Assembly: GCA_035629025.1 (NCBI GenBank)
Contig: DASPIU010000023.1
Span: 62,001-126,000 of the forward strand
Direction of reading: 5' to 3'
DNA from: Stenotrophomonas_A sp035629025
Lineage (GTDB): Bacteria > Pseudomonadota > Gammaproteobacteria > Xanthomonadales > Xanthomonadaceae
DNA length: 64,000 nucleotides
Made by a program: the position numbers and the translations under genes
Notes under the pieces: generated by a model
Databases searched by the model: none
What the model saw: only the letters and a program-made list of their open reading frames with translations
What the model was told of the DNA's origin: nothing
In this document: positions 44,680 through 51,991 of the stretch, piece after piece
Numbering within the stretch: the stretch's first letter is position 1
Layout: each line of letters begins with the position of its first letter

Positions 44680-45520
44680 GCCAATACGCTGGCTGCAACG
44701 CGCGCGTCCGTTGCTGGGCACCGTGGTCAGCATCCGCGTCCCCGACGCTGATGGTGCGGAAGCCGCCATAGTCGCCGCGTTCGCCGAAATCGCGCGGCTG
44801 CAGGATGAGCTCAGTGCGCACGCCGCCGACTCGGCACTGGCCCACCTCAACGCCCACGCACACCTGCGGGCACAGCCGCTGCACGGTGCGCTGGGACGGG
44901 TGCTGCGTGCGTCACTGGCGCTGGCGCGAGCCAGCGATGGGCAATTCGATCCGTCGGTAGGCGGCAGGCTGGTCGCCAAGGGGATGCGACCACGTCCCGC
45001 CGGCATCCGCGCCGACCCGCGCGCCAGCTGGCGCGATATCCGCGTGCACGCCGGCTGCGTGCAGTTCCAGCGCCCGCTGTGGCTGGACTTCGGCGGCATC
45101 GCCAAGGGGTATGCCGTGGACCGTGCGCTGCGGGTGCTACGGATGCGGGGCGTACGCATTGCCTGCATCTCTGCCGGCGGCGACCTGCGCCTGGCCGGAA
45201 CCCGCGAAGTGCTGAGCGTGCGCGATCCGCGCGATCCAGGCCGCTCGTGGCCCGTCGCGCAACTGGCCGATGCGGCTGCCGCCACCAGCGCCGGCAGTTT
45301 CAGCCGCCGCGCCCGCGACGGCGAACTGTTCGATCCACGCAGCGGCCGCGTGCTCGGCCGGCATTGTTCGGCCACCGTCATTGCGCGCCGCGCGATCTGG
45401 GCAGACGCGCTGACCAAGGTGGTGCTGGCCGCGCCGCGCGGAAGCGTGCCGCTGCTGCGGCGCCTGGGTGCCGAGGCGCTGCTGCTGGATGGGCGCGGCG
45501 GCCGGCACTACCTGTCCTGA
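44672..45520 (+). CDS. apbE: FAD:protein FMN transferase (ApbE)
   Basis: ApbE covalently attaches FMN to Thr of SGAT motifs, using FAD. The protein (282 residues from GTG 44672) has LGTVVSIRV, LQDELSAHAADSALAHLN, FDPSVGG, WLDFGGIAKGYAVDRAL, ISAGGDLRL and ADALTKVVLAA, the last being the metal and FAD binding Asp-Ala motif. No lipobox is seen. Starts are ambiguous: TTG at 44663 or GTG at 44672 (8-bp overlap with the upstream gene), neither with a clear ribosome-binding site, so translation is probably coupled. Its target is most simply the neighbouring FMN-binding protein. Confidence 0.88.
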   Translation: MAEPIRWLQRARPLLGTVVSIRVPDADGAEAAIVAAFAEIARLQDELSAHAADSALAHLNAHAHLRAQPLHGALGRVLRASLALARASDGQFDPSVGGRLVAKGMRPRPAGIRADPRASWRDIRVHAGCVQFQRPLWLDFGGIAKGYAVDRALRVLRMRGVRIACISAGGDLRLAGTREVLSVRDPRDPGRSWPVAQLADAAAATSAGSFSRRARDGELFDPRSGRVLGRHCSATVIARRAIWADALTKVVLAAPRGSVPLLRRLGAEALLLDGRGGRHYLS

Positions 45521-45529
45521 GCGGGCCGC

Positions 45530-46048
45530 ATGCCACGCTGGATGCGACGCCTGGTCTACGCGGTCTTTGGTGTGTGCGCGGGCAGCGGCGTGCTCTGGCT
45601 GGTGTATCGCTACGCGGTGCCCTATCGCGATGCATTCGGACCGGCGCCGCATCCGCTGCTGCGGCACTGGCTGGCCCTGCATGGCGCCAGTGCCCTGGGC
45701 ATGGCGGCGATTCTCGGCCTGCTGTGGCTTCCGCATGTGCGGCCGGGTTGGCGCAACCGCCGCAATCACCGCAGCGGCAGCGTCCTGCTCGCCAGCTTGC
45801 TGGTGCTGGCAGCCAGTGGCTGGGGCCTGTACTACCTGGGCAATGAAGGCGTCCGCGCCTGGCTGGCCAGCGCGCATTGGATACTGGGCCTGGGCGTGAT
45901 CATCGCCCTGCCCTGGCATGTATGGCGCGGGCGTCGGCGCGCGCGCCTCAACCCATCCCCTCGAACGCCAGCTCCATCGCCATCACCAGCGCATCCTCGC
46001 GGCCGTTCTGCGCCGGGTAATAACGCGGACGCCGGCCAATCTCGTTGA
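45530..46048 (+). CDS. Four-helix, histidine-rich membrane protein, probable heme b electron carrier
   Basis: The 172-residue protein has four membrane segments (about 8-28, 47-68, 84-104, 114-132). Histidines at the membrane edges (46, 51, 69, 80, 116, 130), with GWGLYYLGNE before SAHWILGL, resemble small cytochrome b-like proteins such as the DUF4405 group. It begins 9 bp after apbE and would carry electrons from the membrane to the FMN protein. The last 30 or so residues are Pro/Ser-rich and run antisense into rimI, so the natural end may be a simple tail. Heme binding is inferred only. Confidence 0.6.
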   Translation: MPRWMRRLVYAVFGVCAGSGVLWLVYRYAVPYRDAFGPAPHPLLRHWLALHGASALGMAAILGLLWLPHVRPGWRNRRNHRSGSVLLASLLVLAASGWGLYYLGNEGVRAWLASAHWILGLGVIIALPWHVWRGRRRARLNPSPRTPAPSPSPAHPRGRSAPGNNADAGQSR

Positions 46049-46430
46049 AGCCTTCGGAGTGATACAGCGCCACGGCCGCGGCGTTGGAAGGACGCACTTC
46101 CAGGAACACGCGCCGTGCGCCGCGCTCGCAGGCCAGCCGCACCAGCGCACGCAGCAACAGGCGGCCGTGCCCGCGCGACTGCAGCGCCGGGTCCACGCAG
46201 ACATTGAGGATATGCGCCTCGTCGGTGGCGAGGCTGAGCATGCCGTAGCCCACCAGGACGCCGTCCTGCTCCAGCACCCGCCCTGGGTAGCCGGCCTGCA
46301 GGCAGTCACGGAAGATGCCGCGCGTCCACGGGAACGGATAGGCGCGGCGCTCGACTTCCATCACCGTGTCGATATCTTCTTCGCGCATCGGCCGCAGGCT
46401 GGCCGGCGCCGGCGCACTCAGCGCGCTCAT
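45948..46430 (-). CDS. rimI: Ribosomal protein S18-alanine N-acetyltransferase RimI
   Basis: The 160-residue GNAT enzyme acetylates the N-terminus of ribosomal protein S18. Features are LRPMREEDIDTVMEVERRAYPFPWTRGIF, the pyrophosphate loop segment VCVDPALQSRGHGRLLL, RRVFLEVRPSNAAAVALYHSEGF and GRRPRYYP. The start at 46430 is set by a 4-bp overlap with the upstream gene. Its last 101 bp overlap the convergent membrane-protein gene. Confidence 0.92.
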   Translation of the reverse strand: MSALSAPAPASLRPMREEDIDTVMEVERRAYPFPWTRGIFRDCLQAGYPGRVLEQDGVLVGYGMLSLATDEAHILNVCVDPALQSRGHGRLLLRALVRLACERGARRVFLEVRPSNAAAVALYHSEGFNEIGRRPRYYPAQNGREDALVMAMELAFEGMG

Positions 46431-46876
46431 GGCCGTGACTTGCCCTGCTTGCGCAATGCGCGCAGCTGCGGCCACAGCGCGCGCTTGGCCCGCGGGTTGG
46501 CGCGCAGTTCGGCCAGTGGCCAGGTGCCCATCAGTGTCTGCGTGGCCGGATCATTGGGGTTCAGACCGGAGGCGCGCAGCAGCGCGATCTGCAACCGGTC
46601 CGGCATGCCGGGACGGCCACGGCGCGGCGGCGCGCTTGTGGCCTCGGCGGCTTGCACATGATCGCTGCCCGCTGGCATGCGCGTATCCGGCGCCGCGGGC
46701 GCCTGGCGCCGGACGGGTGCGCTGTCGACCGCTGCGCGTGGCGCCTCGGCGAGTGCAGCGGCTTGCGGCACGACCGCTTCCACTTCCAGGGTGCGGTCCA
46801 CGTACACGACATGGCCCAGCGCCTGCAGCCACGACAGCTGTTCGCTCGACCACGGCATGCCGGCCGCATCGCTCAT
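46427..46876 (-). CDS. holD: Probable DNA polymerase III psi subunit (HolD-like)
   Basis: The 149-residue protein is poorly conserved. Its N-terminus SSEQLSWLQALGHVVYVDRTLEVE looks like the chi-binding start of HolD, in which a QLQQLGI-type helix leads to a short strand. Its C-terminus has LAELRANPRAKRALWPQL, close to the LRANPTARAALWQQI end of E. coli HolD. An Ala/Pro-rich middle separates them. HolD lies immediately upstream of rimI in E. coli too. Overlaps of 4 bp on both sides (pssA and rimI) fix the start at 46876. Confidence 0.6.
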   Translation of the reverse strand: MSDAAGMPWSSEQLSWLQALGHVVYVDRTLEVEAVVPQAAALAEAPRAAVDSAPVRRQAPAAPDTRMPAGSDHVQAAEATSAPPRRGRPGMPDRLQIALLRASGLNPNDPATQTLMGTWPLAELRANPRAKRALWPQLRALRKQGKSRP

Positions 46877-47649
46877 GCCGGCGACTCCGGTGCCTTGCGC
46901 CAGCGCCGCCACAGCCACATCACCGGACCGGACAGCGCATAGACCACGCCGATGACGAACAAGGTCCGCGGCGGGTCGATGAACACCACCGCCAGCACGA
47001 TCGCCATCACCGCCAGTGAGATGAACCGCACGCGGTCCGCGCGCGGCCCCTTGTCGCCGCCCTTGAAGCTCCAGAAACGGATGCGGCTGACCATCAGCAG
47101 GGCCGCCAGCAGGGTTACCGCCAGCGCGACGTAGCGCAGTTCGTCGCCGCTCCAGCCGAGGTTGCCATCGGCGAACGCCCAGACGAACGACATCATCAGC
47201 CCCGCCGCCGCCGGGCTGGCCAGGCCGATGAACCAGCGCTTGTCGACCACCCCGACCTGGGTATTGAAGCGCGCCAGGCGCAAGGCCGCGCAGGCCGCAT
47301 ACAGGAAGGCCACCGCCCAGCCGACCCGGCCCATGACGTTGCCGTCGAACTTCAGTGCCGACAGCGACCAGTGGTACATCACCAGGGCCGGCGCCATGCC
47401 GAAGCTGACCAGGTCAGCCAGCGAGTCGTACTGCACGCCAAAGGCACTGCTCGTGCCGGTCAGGCGCGCCACCCGGCCGTCCAGGCCATCCATCACCGCG
47501 GCCACGAACACCGCGATGCTGGCCTGCACGAACTGCCCGTTGGCCGCGGCAATGATCGCGTAGAAGCCGGAAAACAGCCCGGCGGTGGTGAACAGGTTCG
47601 GCAGCAGGTAGATGGTGCGCGAACGCGGCGGGGGTCGGGTTTCTTCCAT
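46873..47649 (-). CDS. pssA: CDP-diacylglycerol-serine O-phosphatidyltransferase
   Basis: This 258-residue membrane enzyme makes phosphatidylserine, the precursor of phosphatidylethanolamine. The CDP-alcohol phosphotransferase motif is MDGLDGRVARLTGTSSAFGVQYDSLADLVSFG (residues about 53-84), with the conserved aspartates, and it carries several membrane helices. The start IYLLPNLFTTAGLFSGFYAI is typical of the integral-membrane (type II) PssA. It is followed by holD and rimI with 4-bp overlaps. Confidence 0.95.
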   Translation of the reverse strand: MEETRPPPRSRTIYLLPNLFTTAGLFSGFYAIIAAANGQFVQASIAVFVAAVMDGLDGRVARLTGTSSAFGVQYDSLADLVSFGMAPALVMYHWSLSALKFDGNVMGRVGWAVAFLYAACAALRLARFNTQVGVVDKRWFIGLASPAAAGLMMSFVWAFADGNLGWSGDELRYVALAVTLLAALLMVSRIRFWSFKGGDKGPRADRVRFISLAVMAIVLAVVFIDPPRTLFVIGVVYALSGPVMWLWRRWRKAPESPA

Positions 47650-47795
47650 CCGTGCAGTTTAGAGGGAGTCGGCAGCCAGGGCGAACTGGCCGCGTCATGC
47701 GTGCGGCCGGGCCCGGCCTGGAGCGAGGCGACTTGTCAGTGACGCCCGCCAGTGCTGCAATCGGCCCCGGGGATTCACCCTGGGGAAAGACCATC

Positions 47796-48176
47796 ATGCG
47801 ATTGACCACCGGCCTGTGGGGCCTGCTACTGCTGGCCGGGACCGCCGGCGCCGCGGACCTTTACAAGTGGAAGGACGCCAACGGCGTCACCCATTATTCC
47901 GAGCGCCCGCCCAGCGGCCAGAAGTACGAAGCCCGGCGCATCGACAACCGCGGCGACCTGGCCGTGGAGGAAACCGACGCGGCCACGCCGGCCGAGCCGC
48001 CGCGCTGCACCCAGGCCCGGCAGAACCTGCAGGCGCTGAGCAGCGACCGCCCGGTCATGCAGGACACCGACGGCGACGGCAAGCCCGACGCCAAGCTCGA
48101 CGACAGCCAGCGCGAGGTACAGCGCAACCTCGCCGATGCGGCGGTGAAGGCGTACTGCCCGGCCGCCGGCAACTGA
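47796..48176 (+). CDS. DUF4124 domain periplasmic protein
   Basis: The 126-residue protein has a signal peptide (LLLLAGTAGA, cleavage about residue 19) and then DLYKWKDANGVTHYSERPPSG, the DUF4124 signature. The function of the domain is unknown; it is common in secreted proteins of gammaproteobacteria. The remainder is charged and contains TDGDGKPDAKLDD, a calcium-loop-like segment. GGGGA precedes the ATG at 47796. Confidence 0.8.
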   Translation: MRLTTGLWGLLLLAGTAGAADLYKWKDANGVTHYSERPPSGQKYEARRIDNRGDLAVEETDAATPAEPPRCTQARQNLQALSSDRPVMQDTDGDGKPDAKLDDSQREVQRNLADAAVKAYCPAAGN

Positions 48177-48195
48177 GGCAATACCGACGCCAAGG

Positions 48196-48221
48196 GGGGC
48201 CTGCGCCACGGCGCAGTCCCT
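48196..48221 (+). terminator. Hairpin after the DUF4124 gene
   Basis: CTGCGC-CACG-GCGCAG (48201-48216), extended by GGG/CCC outside a mismatch and followed by TTTC, is a candidate terminator between the DUF4124 gene and proS. Confidence 0.4.
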
Positions 48222-48274
48222 TTCGGCGGCGCGGGCAGGCAAAATAGCGCCTTTCCGCTCCTGCGAACCCGCCG

Positions 48275-49972
48275 ATGCGCCTGTCCCAGTTCCACCTGCA
48301 CACCACCAAGGAAACCCCGGCCGACGCCGAGCTGGTCAGCCACCAGCTGATGCTGCGCGCCGGCATGATCCGCAAGCTGGCCGCGGGCCTGTACACCTGG
48401 TCGCCGCTGGGCCTGCGGGTGTTGCGCAAGGTCGAGAACGTGGTGCGCGAGGAAATGAACCGCGCCGGTGCGGTGGAACTGCTGCTGCCGACCATCCAGC
48501 CGCGCGAGCTGTGGGAAGAAAGCGGGCGCTGGGAGAAGTTCGGTGCCCAGCTGCTGAAGATCAAGGACCGCAAGCAGGCCGACTACTGCTATTCGCCGAC
48601 CGCCGAAGAGGCGATCACCGACTATGCGCGCCAGGAACTGAGCAGCTACAAGCAGCTGCCGGTGAACTTCTATCAGATCCAGACCAAGTTCCGCGACGAG
48701 ATCCGCCCGCGCTTCGGCGTGATGCGCGCGCGCGAATTCCTGATGAAGGACGCCTACTCCTTCCATCTCACGGACGCCGACCTGGTGCGCGAGTACGAGA
48801 ACATGAAGGCGGCCTACGTGCGCGTGTTCACCCGGCTGGGCCTGGAATTCCGTGCGGTACAGGCCGACTCCGGCGCCATTGGCGGCGACGCCTCGCAGGA
48901 ATTCCACGTGATTGCCGAGTCCGGCGAGGATGCATTGGCCTTCTCCACCGGTTCGGACTACGCCGCCAACGTCGAGGCCGCCGTGGCCGCCGAACCGGCG
49001 CCGCGCCCGGCCGCCAGCGAAACGCTGCGCAAGATCGACACGCCCACGCAGAAGACCTGCGAGGACGTGGCCGCACTGATGGGCATCGCGCTGCAGCGCA
49101 CGGTCAAGTCGGTGGCGGTGGTGAGCGAGGATGGCGCCTTCGTGCTGGTGCTGGTGCGCGGCGACCACGCGGTCAACGAGATCAAACTGGGCAAGGTCGC
49201 CGGCCTGGCCGGTTATCGCATGGCCAACGAGGGCGAGATTGCCGAACACCTGGGCAGCGAGCCCGGCTTCCTCGGCCCGCTCAATCCGCGCAAGCCGATC
49301 CGTGTGGTCGCCGACCGCGAGGTAGCGGCGATGGCGGACTTCGTCGTCGGCGCCAATGAGGCTGGCTTCCATCTCGCCGGCGTGAACTGGGGTCGCGACC
49401 TGGCCGAGCCGGAAACCGTCGCCGATATCCGCAACGTGGTCGACGGCGACCGTGCCGCTGACGGCGGACAGATCCGCATTGGCCGCGGCATCGAAGTGGG
49501 CCATGTGTTCCAGCTGGGCTCCAAGTATGCGCAGGCCCTGGGCGCCACCGTGCTCGACGAAAACGGCAAGGCCGCCACGCTGAGCATGGGCTGCTACGGC
49601 ATTGGCGTTTCGCGCATCGTCGCCGCGGCCATCGAGCAGAACCACGACGCGGCCGGCATTATCTGGCCGGCGCCGATGGCGCCGTGGCAGGTCGCGGTGT
49701 GCGTGATCAACCCGAAGAATGATGCCGGCGTGGCGCAAGCGGCGCAGGCACTGCTCGACGAGCTCCTGGCCGCGGGCCTGGATGCGGTGCTCGATGACCG
49801 TGGCCTGCGCCCGGGCGCAATGTTCGCCGACATCGAGCTGATCGGCATTCCGCACCGGGTCGTCGTCTCCGAGCGCGGCCTGGCGGCCGGCACGTTTGAA
49901 TATCGCGCACGCAATGCGGACGCGGCGGAAAACCTTGACCGCGCCACGCTGCTTTCGCGTCTGCAAGGCTGA
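48275..49972 (+). CDS. proS: Prolyl-tRNA synthetase
   Basis: The 565-residue class II synthetase has the bacterial type I layout: N-terminal catalytic region (MRLSQFHLHTTKETPADAELVSHQLMLRAGMIRKL), motif 2 RDEIRPRFGVMRAREFLMKDAYSF, the YbaK-like editing insertion in the middle, motif 3 GCYGIGVSR and a C-terminal anticodon-binding domain. The editing domain removes Ala-tRNA-Pro. It is followed by a perfect 12-bp hairpin. Confidence 0.96.
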   Translation: MRLSQFHLHTTKETPADAELVSHQLMLRAGMIRKLAAGLYTWSPLGLRVLRKVENVVREEMNRAGAVELLLPTIQPRELWEESGRWEKFGAQLLKIKDRKQADYCYSPTAEEAITDYARQELSSYKQLPVNFYQIQTKFRDEIRPRFGVMRAREFLMKDAYSFHLTDADLVREYENMKAAYVRVFTRLGLEFRAVQADSGAIGGDASQEFHVIAESGEDALAFSTGSDYAANVEAAVAAEPAPRPAASETLRKIDTPTQKTCEDVAALMGIALQRTVKSVAVVSEDGAFVLVLVRGDHAVNEIKLGKVAGLAGYRMANEGEIAEHLGSEPGFLGPLNPRKPIRVVADREVAAMADFVVGANEAGFHLAGVNWGRDLAEPETVADIRNVVDGDRAADGGQIRIGRGIEVGHVFQLGSKYAQALGATVLDENGKAATLSMGCYGIGVSRIVAAAIEQNHDAAGIIWPAPMAPWQVAVCVINPKNDAGVAQAAQALLDELLAAGLDAVLDDRGLRPGAMFADIELIGIPHRVVVSERGLAAGTFEYRARNADAAENLDRATLLSRLQG

Positions 49973-50020
49973 TTCCGGTTCAATCCGAACCCAACGGTAA
50001 TCCCCGGAAATATGTCAGGA

Positions 50021-50046
50021 AAATCCGCCCGATATTCGGGCGGATT
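50021..50046 (+). terminator. Perfect hairpin after proS
   Basis: AAATCCGCCCGA-TAT-TCGGGCGGATTT is a perfect 12-bp stem with short T/A ends, 48 bp after proS. It lies inside a wider pair, ATATGTC (50010-50016) and GACATAT (50055-50061), which overlaps the candidate hns promoter. It may terminate proS and also regulate hns. Confidence 0.65.
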
Positions 50047-50075
50047 TGTAAACCGACATATTCAGACTTTATGAT
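50046..50075 (+). promoter_or_regulatory. Candidate sigma-70 promoter of the hns-like gene
   Basis: TTGTAA and TATGAT are separated by 18 bp in an AT-rich stretch, with TATGAT a five-of-six match to the -10. Transcription would start about 45 bp before the ATG at 50127. Confidence 0.45.
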
Positions 50076-50126
50076 CGGCCCAGGGCCACGGATCGGCTAC
50101 TTTCCCTTCCCAGCTCTGGAGTCGCG

Positions 50127-50501
50127 ATGTCCATCGATCTCACCGGCCTGTCGGCCAAACAGCTTGACGCACTGATCAAGAACGCGAAGAAGCGGCAGAG
50201 CATCGTCGCCAAGCGCACGCCCATCGCCAAGGTTCGCGCGCAGCTGACGCGCCTGGCCAAGGCCGAGGGCTATACCGTCGAAGAACTGTTTGGCGGCGCG
50301 GCAGCGCCGGCCGCCGGCCGCGGCAAGGCCGCCAAGACTTCCTCCCGCGCCGGGCGCAAGCTGGGCAAGGTGCCGCCCAAGTACCGCAATCCGGCCAACG
50401 CCAAGGAAACCTGGACCGGCCGCGGCAAGCAGCCACGCTGGATGGCCGAGCTGACCAGCAAGGGCAAGAAGGTCGAGGATTTCCTGATCAAGAAGAAGTA
50501 A
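50127..50501 (+). CDS. H-NS family nucleoid protein
   Basis: The 124-residue protein has a helical N-terminal oligomerisation half (LTGLSAKQLDALIKNAKKR) and a C-terminal DNA-binding domain (KYRNPANAKETWTGRGKQPRWM) with the TWTGRGxxPxW core of H-NS. Xanthomonads have such small H-NS-like proteins (XrvA type) that silence AT-rich and virulence genes. Between the halves is a Lys/Ala-rich linker. The AT-rich promoter with nested repeats suggests autoregulation. Confidence 0.9.
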   Translation: MSIDLTGLSAKQLDALIKNAKKRQSIVAKRTPIAKVRAQLTRLAKAEGYTVEELFGGAAAPAAGRGKAAKTSSRAGRKLGKVPPKYRNPANAKETWTGRGKQPRWMAELTSKGKKVEDFLIKKK

Positions 50502-50529
50502 GCGCGCCGGACCCACCGGCGGCAAACAC

Positions 50530-50557
50530 GAAAACGCCGGCCTTGGCCGGCGTTTTC
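50530..50557 (+). terminator. Bidirectional rho-independent terminator
   Basis: GAAAACGCCGGCC-TT-GGCCGGCGTTTTC is a perfect 13-bp stem with A and T flanks on both sides. It lies between the hns-like gene and the convergent exporter gene and can serve both. Confidence 0.88.
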
Positions 50558-50574
50558 ATTTCACGCCACCGCGC

Positions 50575-51834
50575 TCACAGATTCTTGCGCGCCGGCACCA
50601 GCAGGTTGCCGAACAGCAGGCCCGCCACCAGCGCCATCACGATATTGGTCACCGCCAGCAGCGCGGCCTGGCCCACGTCCACGTTCTGCTGCTGCACCAG
50701 GTTGAGAAAGCCGCGCAGGCTGGTGCTGCCGGGCACCAGCATGATGATGCCCGGCAGGCGGATCAGCGCGCCGGGCTTCTGGATCGTGCGGCCGAACAGG
50801 TTGCCCGCCGCGGTCAGCGTCATCGCCGAAGCAAAGACGCCCGCTGGGCTCCCCCACTCCTGGCCCGCATAACGCGCGATCACATAGCCGGCAATGGCCG
50901 CGGCCATCACCCAGCCATAGTCGCGCCGGTGCGCCTTGAACAGCACTGCAAACGCATACGCCGCCACCAGCAGCGAGGCCCATTCCACCCACGAAGCCTG
51001 CGGCCGCGCCGCGCGCACCTGCGGTTCCAGGCCCAGGTACTGGGTCAGCGTCACCGCGATCACCGCGCCCACGGTCAGCTTGAGCACGGTGGTCACCGCG
51101 CCGGCCAGCCGTGCCGTGCCCGACACCCAATGCTGGCTGGCCAGTTCATTGACCGCATTGGTCAGCGCCATGCCGGGCAGCAGCACCACCAGCGAGGCGA
51201 TGATGACCGTATTGAGATTGAGCGAACCGACCAGCGAGGCCACCACCGTGGCGACGAATCCGGCCAGCAGCGCGGCCAGCGCGTCGCCGGCTTCCTTGGT
51301 CGCCGCGCGGCGGTCGGTGTACTGGGTCAGCACGCCGATCAGCAGGCCGATTACGCCGGCGGTGGCGATGTCCAGCCAAGGCAGTTTCCACAGGCCGGCC
51401 ACGCTGGCCGCGGCCAGGCCGAAGGCAAACACCTGCATCGCCCTGCCGCGCCCGTCCACCTCGCGGTCGAGCCGGCGCAGGGCGGTATGGCCCTGGGCGA
51501 TGCTCATGCGGCCGCTGGCCACGCTGTCGGCGATGTAGTCGGCCACGCTGAGCTTGTACAGGTCGTTCTCGCCCGGCGCCAGGCGGATCACGCGGGTGAT
51601 GTCGCTGGAGCCGATGGCCTTGCTCGGGTCGCTGAAACTGAGGATCACCCCGGTCGGGTTGGACCAAGGTTCGCAGTCCAGGTCCAGCTGCTGCGAAAGC
51701 GCGATCAACGCCGCCTCCAGTCTTTGCGCGGTCGTACCGTAGCTGTGCAGGCGGCTGGCGATTTCCGCAACGAAGGCCACGCGCTGCGCGTAGCTGGCAC
51801 TGGTGGCGGGTGGTGCAGGCGAGGCAACGGACAT
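50575..51834 (-). CDS. Threonine/serine exporter family protein (ThrE-like)
   Basis: The 419-residue membrane protein has the two-part layout of ThrE-type exporters. An N-terminal DUF1212-like half begins VAFVAEIASRLHSYGTTAQRLEAAL, includes VILSFSD, and its first helices begin at VFAFGLAAASVAG. A second half (about residues 280-419) has PGIIMLVPGSTSLRGFLNL, a signature of the C-terminal domain. About ten helices are visible. It would export L-threonine and L-serine. The start at 51834 is chosen at MSVASPA; much longer readings run into the divergent operon. Confidence 0.8.
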   Translation of the reverse strand: MSVASPAPPATSASYAQRVAFVAEIASRLHSYGTTAQRLEAALIALSQQLDLDCEPWSNPTGVILSFSDPSKAIGSSDITRVIRLAPGENDLYKLSVADYIADSVASGRMSIAQGHTALRRLDREVDGRGRAMQVFAFGLAAASVAGLWKLPWLDIATAGVIGLLIGVLTQYTDRRAATKEAGDALAALLAGFVATVVASLVGSLNLNTVIIASLVVLLPGMALTNAVNELASQHWVSGTARLAGAVTTVLKLTVGAVIAVTLTQYLGLEPQVRAARPQASWVEWASLLVAAYAFAVLFKAHRRDYGWVMAAAIAGYVIARYAGQEWGSPAGVFASAMTLTAAGNLFGRTIQKPGALIRLPGIIMLVPGSTSLRGFLNLVQQQNVDVGQAALLAVTNIVMALVAGLLFGNLLVPARKNL

Positions 51835-51991
51835 TCGGCGGTGTCGGAAAGGCGGGAGGCCGCGCGGGAATGCCGGCAGGTGCTGCAAGTGTATGTCCAG
51901 GCCGTTGCCGGCTGTAAACCGGCAACCGGCGCGCACACGTCGCCCGATGCCGATACGCGCCCGACACGTGCCCATGTATGCTGGCGCACGG

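Noticed and set aside
47894..49966. 690-codon open frame on the minus strand
   Set aside because: It is antisense to proS and the DUF4124 gene, with no domain or ribosome-binding site.
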